This document shows positions 41,767-53,065 of a stretch of 64,000 nucleotides of DNA, piece after piece. The notes under the pieces were generated by a model that did no database searches, had not been told where the DNA came from, and saw only the letters and a program-made list of their open reading frames with translations. The DNA is from Bryum argenteum (lineage: Eukaryota > Streptophyta > Bryopsida > Bryales > Bryaceae), in NCBI GenBank assembly GCA_037043015.1, contig CM073322.1, positions 25,882,364 through 25,946,363 on the forward strand. The letters run 5' to 3'. Position numbers and translations under genes: made by a program. The first letter of the stretch is position 1. Every line of letters begins with the position of its first letter.

Positions 41767-44700
41767 CCTACAAAGATACATAAAAAGTTTTGAGTTGTTT
41801 TTGTTGATTTTTACTAAATTTCTCCATTTATTCCCTACTTCTCCTTCTCCCCTCATCTTTACATGAGGGGCTTTGTGAAGTATGAAGAGAGGGGGGAGGG
41901 TGTTCTTTTTAACATAACTTTGCATGCATATTCTAATTTCTTTACTAATGCAATAATCATATTTGGTATAATAACACATCAAAGTAAAGAATAAATGATT
42001 GGAAATCTTACCTGATGTTTGGTGATGTTGGCACCTGATGAGCACCTTTGGAGCAGTGAGTCTTGATAATGCAGCCTCTGTAGTAGCTCCCAGCTTTGTC
42101 CTCTTCTCTACAGCAGCTCTTGGCTTGGCTTCGGCTCCAGCGTTTAACCTTTTCACGGCCTCACCTTCGTCTCTTGTTGTGTTGTAGCTATCGGTGTTTC
42201 TCTTCGTCTCCGTAGCAGCTAACACTCTGGTCTCGGTAGCAGCGTTGATGTGATTATCTCTTTTTTTCTTTCCTCCGGCTCTCTTCTCCGCAACAACAAA
42301 AGCGGCTTGGGTGCACACAACACCAGCGTACGTTTTTGACACAACTCCTAGCCTGGTCTCGGCAGAAGCTACGTTGTTCTTCCTCGTGTCGAAGTTCGTC
42401 CAAGTCTGAAATGCAAGTTCTGTTCTTGCCTTGGAAGCGGCAGCGTCGTTTCTAGTTACGGTTGCTTTGGTTACCTTTCCAGCGATGGTAGCTCTCGGAG
42501 CAACACTTTGGATGTGGTTTGAAGCATTGACTTCCTCATCCTCCTTCGACTCGGCAGCGCTGGATTTGCAGCGGCAGAGTATGTGTCTGAGCTGTGACAA
42601 CTTAGCCCCGGCATCAGCGTCTATGGACGGACCTTCGACCCTCGGATAGGCAACACTTACGGTGTCAGCGTTTTTCTTCGGCTTGGCGGCAGCGGTAGCA
42701 CCTCCGACTTCCGTCCCAGCAACAGCAACAACGTTCTCCTTGGGAGCGATTTCCCTCCTGGTCTCGGCAAGGGCGATGATGTTTGCCCTAGTTTCAACAA
42801 CGACTCCTAGTCTCGCCTCGGAAACAGCAGCGTCGCTCCTTGTACCGTCAGCTTTTTCTTGGTTGGTTTGTGACAACAAGTTCGATTTTTCGACTTCTAC
42901 GACTATGATCTGGTGCTTGCGACTCCGAATCTGCACTTGGAACTTCGGTAACTCCAATGTCTTCGTGTATGCGTACTGTTGGCACTTTTGGTGGTGGAAA
43001 CTTTTCTCCAGCTTCTGTCGCTGATATGATCTCTGTAAAAATCGACAAACTGACAGCAAACGGCAACAACAACAATAGCAATACGAGTGCAAGCAGTATA
43101 AGTGTGACTGGTAAGAATTATTAAAAACAACACTTAAGTTTGTATCAAAGATAGGTAGTGCATATGTTTTACACACAGTGGCGGTATACCCACTTACTTG
43201 ATTGGCAGGATTACTGAATCGGTTGAGAGCTCCCTTTCGGAAGTGCAGCAACAAGTGTAATTGTAGTAAGCTATCTAGCGGAGCAGCACATCTACAAACT
43301 GACTGTTTGTCATAGAAGAGGTTTGAATCTCTACCACATCTGTAACTACTCTTCCGATTCCAAGCTATATTGTGGTATACACTTACAACTATTTGAAACA
43401 TCGTTGGCTTGAGGGGAGTGAATTGGGCGGAACTCAGCTTCTTCAAAGTGGGCGCAGGAGCGTGAGAACAAGTGAGGTACCTCTTCTTCTCTACCTTGTA
43501 TTTATTCAACAACTTCTTTAATGAATGTTGCCGCTTGTTGATGGAATTCGTGTGCCCTCTGTCGACTATTCTGCCATTCTTGCAAGTGTACGTTGGGCAA
43601 CAGGGTTTAGGGTTTCGGGGACTTACCTTGAATAGTGCTGGTGTGGTGGATCTACGTTGGCGCCGAGCAGCTTCCAGCAACATCGATGTGCTGGTGTCCC
43701 AATCTTCATGGAGTTGTTGAGTCGCATTGCTGGAGCCAGCAATCTCTTTGTTGGCCTCGAACCTTTCATAGGTTCTAACATTCCTCTTCATTCGGCAAGT
43801 TCTGTCAACTTCTTCTATGCATAAGATATGACTCTTCATCGTATGAGTGTTGGTATGGTCTCTTACTATCCTTCCATTGCGGCTACAGCTGCAGTTTAGT
43901 ACGACCTTTGCCTGTTGAGATATGTCAAGGTAGTTGGTGATTGAAGTGTGCTGATGCTGGCTCTGAAGCGTTTTTCTCGCATCGTTTGGGAGGTCATCAT
44001 TTGTGCATGCTGTGGCAGTACACGGTTGTCGGCATTTTTTCCTTGGGCTCGAACTTAGTCCCTCTCTGTACTTTGGTGTCTTCTTGGTCTCCATTTTGTC
44101 GTTGCGGGGGCTTGTAGTTCTTCTTTGGCGTACTTCTTCTCCGATCTGGTGCGACAGTTGGGCAAACTCTTACAGCTGGCTGTCGACAACTTCTCGTTCT
44201 TTGATGTGGAGGTGCACAGCGGCCTGTACCTGTTCCTGTTCCGCCCCAAGACTACAGATCTGATATGCGCATCGCAAGGTATATTGCTATAAGTTGTTCT
44301 AACTTCTTTTGCGACGTTAGTATTTGCAAGAAATATACTAGTGGTTGCTAGAAGCAGATATACAAGAATGAGATTACTGTAAATGCAAAGGCAAGTTGGG
44401 TTCCGAATAAGCCTGTGTGTCTCTGTTCGGTTGGAGGGTGTTGATCTCTTCTTCGTGCTCATGTCTTCTCTTCAGATCCTTGTTTTGGGTGTGAGGGAGA
44501 GAGAGCTGTGACAAGCGTGGGATCTACATCGACTGTGACGATCAAGGGGAGCCGGTAGTGAGCATTGCTTAGAACTGTGTATGACCCAGCTCATACATCA
44601 ACAGATCTGCCAACACTAGGATGCCAACACCCATCCCAGATCTGCTTTCTAGATCTAGATCTGAAGCCTCATGGAACGTTTATTGTTTCTCTAGTGTGAG

Positions 44701-44904
44701 ATCGTTTGTATTCTGTGTAATCGCATGTTGCTAAGCAATGTCACAGCAGCCCAGCCTGCATCTCCCCTTCTACTAATCACAATCTCATAGCATTCAACGC
44801 AAACACAAGGGTGCTCGAAAAAACTAACATCATGCACTCTCTCTCCCTCCTCACCACAAAACGCGGAGCGCCTTAGCCTACCATTGTCCGATCGAAAAAA
44901 TCAT
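41767..44904 (-). other. 5' leader of the 14.7-kb element, with candidate introns and degenerate repeats
   Basis: Canonical splice signals occur on the minus strand: donor CAG/GTAAGA at 42012-42011 with acceptor TTTGTAG/G at 41768-41767 (244-bp intron ending directly before the ORF1 ATG), and donor AAG/GTAAGT near 43627 with a possible acceptor TTTTTACAG near 43033. From about 42050 to 42860 a degenerate unit of roughly 45 bp recurs (plus-strand phrases like CTGGTCTCGGCA and GCAGCGTCGTT), read as repeated (S/A)xAETRxG. The frame in line with ORF1 stays open upstream to 44094, but codes for nothing I recognise. The 5' end (44.46-44.90 kb) is GC-balanced and non-coding. Confidence 0.4.
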
Positions 44905-44916
44905 TTTTCTGAAAAT

Positions 44917-47719
44917 ACAATACATTGGACGTGATGCTTCTTTTTTTCTGAATTCTTGTTTTTCTATCTTCTTTTAATAAACAAATTGCAAGAAGGTTGA
45001 AATAGTGAACAAATTCTAAAATTTTGCATGGGCATTCACAACTTAGAAATATACATGGAAAAAAAAATATCAATGAGCAAAATGTTAGGGGCACCAATCA
45101 TCAAGTCTCCCTTTGCTCAAAGTAGACTATGTCTCTTGGACAGTGCCCAAAAATAATTTGCATCAATTTTGAATGCTTTGATCTCATAATTGGTACAAAT
45201 TTGACATTTGATATTTTACATGATATTTCTATTAGTAGTTTACTTTAAATTCTTACAGTTGAAAATCCTCAAAAGGGGTAAAAATTTCAGTTTTACCTCG
45301 ATCTCTAGAAGGTGGTCAAAAATCGCACTTTTTAAGTTTGGAGATCCAAAAAATGCTCACACCTCTGGGGTTAAAGTCGTGTCGGCGATTAGCGAGGGAG
45401 CCTCAAAAGTGGTAAAAATTTCAGTTTTACCTCGATCTCTACAAGGTGGTCAAAAATCGCACTTTTTAAGTTTGGAGATCCAAAAAATGCTCACACCTCC
45501 GGGGTTAAAGTCGTGTCGGCGATTAGCGAGGGAGCCTTCTATTTCATTCAGAAGAAAAGTCGATGTTTACCTGTTTTACTCTTTCCCATAGTACTGGAAG
45601 GGGGTATGCTATATGTTGTTAAGAATTGCAGGAAATCTGTATTTCACCTGGAGCTATGAGAATTCCTAAGTAGGACCCAAAAACAATATTTAAAAGACTT
45701 GATATGTATCTTAAGAAGATTCAAGGATTAAGAAAACGAATGCATTTTATTCTAGATATGAGAATACGAATTGAAAATGTGAAATTTGTAAACATGAAAA
45801 TATTCATTATGCATCCCTTACGTATGCTATTTCATAGAAACTATAGATAGAATATTCTTGTAGTTGAATGGCAAGCCTAATAATAAGAATCATCTCTATA
45901 TGTTTTGAACTGTCTAAATTTGCCCAAGTCAATATGATGCCTCATCCAATAATGAAATCTACCATCTTGTGATAAAAATGTAGGGCCACCTAATAAAGTG
46001 TATTGTTCCTTGTTAAAATGGATTGCCCCATGGCAGTATACTATCCTTAGATTGCACTAGTTGAAATTAAATAGTCTGTAATATATTGCATGGCTACACC
46101 ACAAAAAGAATGAGAGGTAAACTTGTGGTTACAAGTAGTCAAGTTTGTATGACAATTCAAAGCCCTCCATGCTGATTTGGAGCTCTCTTGCTGTCTCAGA
46201 GTCCTATAGTAGTTAGTCATCAGCGAACATTAGTTCCACATGCATCATGCATATAATTGAGCCCGCGTTGTCGGATAGAGAGAATCAGCTTTTGGAAACA
46301 CCGAGTTTCTTGGCTGCACCTAAGTCAAAAGGGACATAAGATAAATAATTAATCTATGTAAGAAAAGTTATTCTACACAACACATAACAATATAAAACAT
46401 TAGTTAATAGATTGGTTTGCATGTAATAAGTAGAACTTAATAGAGATAAGGTTAACTTAAAAAACATAAAGAACTAGGCAAGAGATTAATCAACTAAAAA
46501 TGATTAAGTAAAACCTGTAATCTTGATTAGTCTAATTAAAGAAAGTTAGAGTTAATTAATTATATTTGTAGTTGAATAAATTATAATTGTATTTTAATAA
46601 ATTCCAAACAACCTCAACACATGATGTTCTTAACTTTATACCTTGATTCATATAATACCCTACTCTAGATACCATTCTCTTTGTTGAGTGATCCTGCTAA
46701 ACCTCTTAAGTGATCATGTTGAATCTGTTGAGCAACATTATCCGCTTGCAACTTGGCTTTGCTAGCAAGACCAAGCGGTAAGAAATAATGTCGCCCTATC
46801 TAGAGACAGTGACAAGATAGAGTGCCTCTAAGATATATGCTCGTCATGAAAATTTATTATTCATTCTCACAAGCTTATACCGTGGTCCTTACCACAAACA
46901 AGTTGTTAATTTATTTGTTTAACACTTTTACATATACTATGTAATAAGCACATAGCAAATCATATGATTATCATCTTATCATAATATTTTACAGTAAATT
47001 TAAGATTCTAATGTGACAGCGTTGCCAACCGGACATCCCAAATTAAAACCTATAATCTTTTCCATTCAAGTTTCTTGGCATACCTTTCACAAGGACAAGA
47101 AATATTAGCCCATGTAGCTTCCACCGCATGACGTAGTGCTTACTAGGTAGAATTTAAGGCCATCCATTAGGGACTCAATCACTTGAGTTTGAAACTTGGC
47201 TACACTTCGATGCGCTACATCCATCCAGATGGGAAAGTCAGCAACCCTCATACCCTTTATCCGAGACTGCCAGTCTAATTGTTCATCGAGATTTGTTTTT
47301 ATCATATGCCCTTTATTAGGAATCTAACATAGCAGCCTTTATAGCAAAATTTGAGTGAGTGATGTTTTACACGTGCACATGTATTCAATACACTAGGGTA
47401 AACTAAGTCTCTCGGGTGTATGCATTGGTGTAATTGATGGTATAATATATACACTTTTGTACGTTTCAAGAGTTGTTTATTAATGTTACGTGGAGATTAA
47501 TGTAACATACAACTTTCTGTACATAACAATATTTCTCAAATGAATACTCTTGAGATTGGTGTGCACTTTGGGTCAGCATTGCAATCAATGTCCGTTGCCA
47601 TTTCTTCATGCCACCAATTGCACTACCAATAAATATTTCCACTTGCAAGAAAGTTTACATGCTCTCACTTTTAGTTTTATGGTTTGATAATTAGTATTGT
47701 AACACTACAGTGACATGTA
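44917..47719. other. Remainder of the third array unit, no gene
   Basis: 44917-45250 continues the intergenic sequence interrupted by the LINE (matches 15990-16310). The 56-bp minisatellite is missing: the sequence passes from the counterpart of about 16400 straight to the counterpart of 18310 near 45640. Up to about 46690 it follows 18.3-20.0 kb at lower similarity. 46.7-47.7 kb is AT-rich with no recognisable gene; a 66-codon frame on the minus strand at 47105-47305 has no recognisable features. Confidence 0.6.
45267..45536. repeat. Tandem duplication of a 134-bp unit
   Basis: Two direct copies (about 45267-45402 and 45403-45536) differ at only a few bases; both contain TTTTACCTCGATCTCT and end GCGAGGGAGCC. 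The first unit of the array has neither copy at this place (the sequence runs from TACTTTAA into GGGAGCC), so it is an insertion or local expansion specific to this unit. Confidence 0.85.
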
Positions 47720-48203
47720 AGAGCATCTCCATTAGCCGCGCAAAGGGCCCTCGCCAACGGAAATTGGCGGGCCCGCACCGAAACAGTACCCCAATAGCCG
47801 CGCAACCCCTCCCTCCACCTTTCTGCGACACTCTATTGCAGCCCCGCTCACGCCAAGTTTTCTCTGGTTGCAGGGAGACATTTTCCACACTCTAATATTG
47901 CCTAGTCAACGCCAGGATGGCAGCTCCGTCATAATGACTCTGACACTGATGAGAAAGAAAGCATGATCACAAATGCAAGGACCCACCCTCCCTAGCCACA
48001 CCCTCCCTAGTCACACCCTCCCCAACCACGAGGGCATGCTGAACGGCCTGGCCCTGCCACGTCACCATACCAAGGCTGTTTGAGGGGCTCTGTAGCGAGC
48101 TTCCATTGAGGCCAAAACCCTCCATTTTGTGGCACGCTCAGGTACGTCCCTCGCCATTATCTGTTAGCGAGTCCCAATGCCACGGAACCATTCGGGATGC
48201 TCT
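47720..48203. mobile_element. 484-bp TIR element (hAT-like MITE candidate)
   Basis: The ends are short imperfect inverted repeats (left AGAGCATCTCCATTAG, right end on the opposite strand AGAGCATCCCGAATGG). Flanks GACATGTA and AACATCTA could be a decayed 8-bp duplication, which would suggest hAT. The body is GC-rich compared with its surroundings and has no coding frame I trust. Confidence 0.5.
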
Positions 48204-48784
48204 AACATCTAGTGGTAGGATTCGCAATTAACGATTGTCACACTATTTAACAACTCTAGCGTAGTGTCGGGCGGTAGGGTCGGCTCGTGTGGCTAGGCCG
48301 GCACCCATTCGTGCATCTTGCAATACTTCCTTCTCCCCGGCATCACGCTCTTACTAGCTCTTGCGTCGAACTTCCTTAACACCGATCCAGGATATTGCTC
48401 ATGTACAACAGGATCATGCCGCGTCGGTAAGTATTAAATGCATAAATTGATTCCAAATTCCATTCTTGTATGCAAAAGCATGCTTCCGGGCCGACTGGGC
48501 AGACAAAAGCACTCGGTCAATGCACTCGTCATACCGACTGAACTCAAATTGCCGGCTATGTCGGCGAAAACACCATATAAATTGCTGTATAAAAAACTTC
48601 AAAGCCAACCCACAGCATCAACTGTTTCTCAAGCTCCACAACCCATTGCTTCTTCGAAAGTAGACTTCCGCTTCAAGACCCCGCAAGCTTCGGATATACA
48701 AGAGCAGAGGCACCTGTAACTGATCATTCCATTTCGAAGCGATTTTCAATCAGAATTTGTGCTCCTTCATTGAATTTGGGCGCC

Positions 48785-49216
48785 ATGGAGTTCGCCTGCA
48801 GGCATTTGGAATACCAAGGGTTCTTCGTCGAGGGCAATTATAGATGTGCAGAGGCCCCCGAGTCCTTCATCGCGGTGGAAGAGTTGACATTGGAAGAGTT
48901 GACATTGGCATCATCAATTTTGGACCTCGCTCGCCATGATCATAGGAGGGGTTTGCGTCAAGTCGATGCTCAGCAGGTGGATCTGGTGATCGAGTTGATT
49001 GGAATCGTACAGAGCGTTGCCGAGTCCCCATTGATTCCAATCAGCTCTGCAACAGACGACGATCTTGGTTGCTTGGAGGATCCGAAGAAGTACGCGGAAG
49101 CCCTGTTTCTGCTGGCTCGCGATGTGGCGAATCCGTTGGGCGCTTTCGGATCCTTGCACCCCACCAACTACTTGCCCTTCCTGCAGCAGCTTGCAGGCGA
49201 TCTGCTGACCTGCTGA
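48785..49216 (+). CDS. Small acidic protein of the LTP-linked family, copy 5
   Basis: 143 residues, intact. Only one N-terminal repeat remains (HLEYQGFFVEG). The segment EELTL is doubled (VEELTLEELTLASS), a 15-bp tandem duplication in the DNA. The core and the C-terminal HPTNYLPFLQQLAGDLL match copy 4. The ATG chosen (GCGCCATGGAG) aligns with the other copies. LTP gene 4 follows 533 bp downstream. Confidence 0.7.
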   Translation: MEFACRHLEYQGFFVEGNYRCAEAPESFIAVEELTLEELTLASSILDLARHDHRRGLRQVDAQQVDLVIELIGIVQSVAESPLIPISSATDDDLGCLEDPKKYAEALFLLARDVANPLGAFGSLHPTNYLPFLQQLAGDLLTC

Positions 49217-49602
49217 CCTCAATTATCTTGTAAATATAGCATAGGCAATATCGAGATTGTAGAATGTCAATATACGTAGCTGGTTAGTTATTTATTCTGT
49301 ATCTGATTCTTATACAGTACCTTTCAATATTGGACGGAAGGAAATCAACCACCAATCAATGATTTTGAAGTTGGTATGATTCCCTACATTTAAGTTTTAA
49401 ACTGTTTTGCACTGTGAGTGTTTGTGTAAAAGAAGAAAATGAGGTGTTGTCAATTTCTCACTGTCTATATTGCGTAAGTTCGATCCATTATGCTCCTTCT
49501 GAAAGGACTCACCATTCGCAATTCTTCCATACCTGCTCTCACCTACACAAATGGTGAAGAGCCATATATAGCTGGTACCGACATTATTAGATTGGTGAGG
49601 TG

Positions 49603-49670
49603 CAGGTCAAACACAACGACCTGTCAGAGATTACATTAAGGCCACCGATGCGTGGGCTTACACTATATAA
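49603..49670 (+). promoter_or_regulatory. LTP gene 4 promoter: inverted-repeat box and TATA box
   Basis: CAGGTC at 49603-49608, GACCTG at 49618-49623 and TATATAA at 49664-49670. The whole block from ACATTATTAGATTGGTGAGG to the start codon is almost the same as in gene 2. Confidence 0.6.
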
Positions 49671-49748
49671 CACCGCTGTGTAATCTCTCAAAATCACCTC
49701 CAGCTTCAGCGTGTTTAATTAGGCTCAGCAATCGTCAGCATTCTCGCA

Positions 49749-50218
49749 ATGGCAGGATTCAAGAGCGTTGCTGCTTTGGCAGTGTGCGTGCTGGTGGTGA
49801 TGGCCATGGTGGCGGAGTCGAGCGCCGCAGGAGTGTGCAACCCAAATGCCATGATTCCGTGCCTGAGCGCCATTCAGGGGGCTCGTCCAGCGGCACCCAG
49901 CAAGCAGTGCTGCAATGTGGTACGGAGCGCGGACAAGGTGTGCATGTGCAACCAGCTGAAGTCGTCGTCGTTCCCCGCCCAGATGGTGAAGAATGGGTTG
50001 CAGCTGCCAAAGAAGTGCGGGCGCACGGACCTGCGTGGCTTCAAATGCGGACGTGAGCACACCCCATTCTTCACTTACAATCACTACATCACTCAATCAG
50101 CTTGGCAATGTGTCACTGTACACTCTCCAGTGCTCATGTACACAATCAAATGCTATGTCCGAGCTCTACTCATCTGGTTCTGTATCTTCTGTTTTCAGGT
50201 TACACATTCCCCTACTGA
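49749..50218 (+). CDS. Non-specific lipid transfer protein (8-cysteine), copy 4
   Basis: Exons 49749-50052 and 50199-50218; intron 146 bp (GTGAGC...TTTCAG). The predicted protein is identical to copies 1 and 2, although the intron and 3' flank differ strongly from theirs and resemble copy 5. Secreted, eight cysteines conserved. It is the left-arm partner of LTP gene 5. Confidence 0.9.
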
Positions 50219-52837
50219 GGAATTGCAGCTACAAGACGACCTGGAATAGACAAAGAGGTGGAGCTAGCGGAGCTCGATGAAGGCCACAATCTCAAATGAG
50301 TAATAAGGTGTTAGAATCAGAATCACTCCAATCGTCAGAAGTTTTGTAGTTACTGGGTGCTCAGTGCGCACAAGATTTCTGGTAAAGCACTTCCTAGGTT
50401 GAACGGGTCGCACTATATAGCTCTCGCTGCTTGCCTGTGATGAATTCTTTCTATCAGTAAATTCGTTAGAACTTTGCAATTGGCTCTCGCGGATCATGGT
50501 TTGAATGGAGCAATTGATGGAAGGTGGATTTTTACGTAATGGTGGCACGAGTACATAGTTCCTGATCATATGAAAATCGTGATTGCTCGGCGCTATTTGG
50601 AATCATCTGAAGTACTTATTGTGTAAGCAGCACTCAAAATATGCAAGTGTCCTGTATCTGACGTCGCCCAAGCACATGGAATATCTTTTCTTCTAAGCGA
50701 TTATGGCTTCGCGTGCTTGTGGATTAGGAATCAACAGATACCATCAATATTGCTCAGAAATCACTTTCATTGATGACATGGAGTGTAGGGTTTAAGGACG
50801 TGGGTATGTCTGCAAATGTGAGGTTTAGGGACGTGGAAATATCTCATTGCAGCCTAAAGTAGTCGCTGTGTATAAATTCAGCATCTTTAGCATCACCAAA
50901 TATTTACATGTACAAAATCGCACTGAAAGTCTCAATTGGGGATACTGCAAAGTCCTTTGAGAAATGACATGCTGGTTATTTCTTAAGCACTAGTAGCTAG
51001 GCAGGAACTATCATCTAATATAGTGTTCACCAGTAAAGAGGTTTGTAGTCTCACCACTAGTGTAATGACCTCTTGGCATACATTCAAGGAAAGGTCAAAC
51101 AAAAACTTTGTGCACCCTGGCCTCAAACCAGGTTTGGATATCCTCTTTTTCAAGTTTGTTTAGATTGAGATTAGTAAATTTCCAAGTCTACATTTTAACA
51201 CTATGTTTATTTCTCAATGAATGTTATTCATCAATACAATTACAAGTTTATTCACTCAAAGATTTGATTGCATGTGCTTGAAAACATCTTCTCACAAATT
51301 ATCCATTTGGACTAATGTTGAGCAAGGATTTTTAACCTAATTGGGCACTAGATTCGAGATATGCTTACTAGCTACATGAATATCTCAAATGTCACAAGAA
51401 GATCCCCACAATCTTGCTAATGCCATTTTCGAGAGGTATGCGGCAAACACATGGCACACTTTAACAAGAGTTGTACCCACCAACGCTATTTTCGAGGGAT
51501 GATCACCCTTCCAAGTAACCTTGTTCTTCAATCTTTCAAGGGTCCCCCAACTATCAAAATTTCCCCTCCAAAAAAAATTCTTCTATTTTGAAAATTGATC
51601 ATTGAATGAGAATGCCTGATTGTTAAGTCCTTGTGAGGCTTACTTAAAGACTGTCACATTGGGAAATGTTTAGATCACATCAAATTAGATTGTGTAGAGT
51701 AGGTCTCCTCACTAATATTTGAGGTTTATTCCAAATTTCTACATCAATCCACCCTCCATCATTTCCTTGAAGGCTTATGCGGTGCCAACAGTCCAACTTG
51801 CTCAAGTTTTTGATGTGCTTGGTTGACATCCTCTCATCATTGGTGTGGTCCAGGTCCTAGAGTAATTGCTAGGAATCACTGTTCTGGTAACCATCGCATT
51901 TTGAAGATGTAAAACCTTTCCATCCGTTGCGAGAATCTCCGTCAGAAAAAGATCTACCAGATAAAAACTTACATCCGTTGTACAATCTGCGTCCTTGGTG
52001 TACCTTCCAGTACGGATTGCCAGCCCGGAAATTCATCAAGAAAGGAACGTCGGCAATCTGTTGAACGGGAATCGCATCTCCAAAGCCTCCGCCGCATCTA
52101 CAGAGGCGGGACACACTCACAACACTCTGCCGCCACATGCCTCCGGAGTAGGTACTGCCCAGGTGTACCGAAGTTATAGTTCAAGTAAGGGTTTGAATAC
52201 TCTGCACCCCATACTGAGTTTTTCGATGCTGTTTTCCTCTGCTGTCGCCTATTTCAGTACCCCATCTGATTGCTGCATTACTTCTTCCAATCCAAACTTC
52301 TGCCGTTTATCGGATCGCAAGTGTTTGCTTTGCCACAAATTAACCCTCGTTTCCTCGACAAGGGTTACTGCGTTCAATATTACTTCGTTCCTACGCGTGT
52401 GAGAGAAATTTAATAACCTTGGTTCTACTTGTATCACATTAGAACGTCGATCGCTCTGCTGAAGACTCTCTTTCGCCCCCGCTGAAGTGATTTACATTCT
52501 TGCGGGCGAACCAAAACGTATGCGGATAAACACCTTTACTATCAGACAGTCTTCTACGATTGCACTCCCATTCTCACACAAAACAGGAGTTACGTGAAAT
52601 TACCCACAGTCCTAGTGAGCCAAAGACGCTCACAGTGCCTACAAGGTCAACGCAAAACATCGAACAAGTGTACTCCCAAATCCCAATATATTTTTAGGTC
52701 GACAAAAATTTGATAAACAGCTTCAACAAAAATTTGACAAACAGTCTTCTACATTTGCACTCCCAAAATAGGAGTGACTTGAAACTGCCCACAACGAAAA
52801 CCTAGTGGGACAACTAGGACGCTCACACTGCCTACAA
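50219..52837. other. Non-coding part of the left arm
   Basis: No confident gene. 51869-52138 (minus) holds a short frame (VQQIADVPFLMN, AGNPYWKVHQG) that is also open in the right arm at 60790-60981, perhaps an exon or a relic. 52545-52837 contains two direct copies of a segment with GCACTCCCA, CAGGAGT or TAGGAGT and GACGCTCACA, plus a 26-bp unit (AAATTTGATAAACAGCTTC) present two times here and three times in the right arm. Confidence 0.5.
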
Positions 52838-53065
52838 CGTCCAACTATTTAACGTTACTAATCTAACACCAGGCACCTGAAGGATAGATTCTATTCTACA
52901 GTACTCTTGTGGTTTGTGCAATTTTTTAAGTTGGAGATCTCCACTGTGACGGGCCTCATGTGGACAACCAATACCAATCCACCGACGACTGGTTTACTCT
53001 GTCACTGTTTCCCTGATACTCGCAAGTCTCACCAACAGCTACAACAACAATCCTCCAATGATTGC

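Larger units (their letters stand above)
30159..44904 (-). mobile_element. 14.7-kb insertion: 2A-bearing LINE (EN-RT-RNase H) with long 5' region
   Basis: A perfect 12-bp direct repeat TTTTCTGAAAAT flanks the whole stretch (30147-30158 and 44905-44916). Joining the flanks restores the intergenic sequence of unit 1 near 15975-16010, so this entered as one event. On the minus strand, from 5' to 3': a 3.1-kb leader, an ORF1-like frame (41766-40123), AT-rich repeats, five 200-bp repeats, a 2A peptide, AP-type endonuclease, reverse transcriptase, a zinc-finger-like region with RNase H, and a 3' end in (TATC)n instead of poly(A). Endonuclease plus RNase H suggests the I/Ingi-like LINE groups. Nearly 15 kb is very long for a LINE. 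The enzyme frames carry about three single-base breaks, so this copy is probably dead but young. Confidence 0.8.

Noticed and set aside
47105-47305. 66-codon minus-strand frame considered as a gene fragment
   Set aside because: Too short, no recognisable motif, no second copy in the window.
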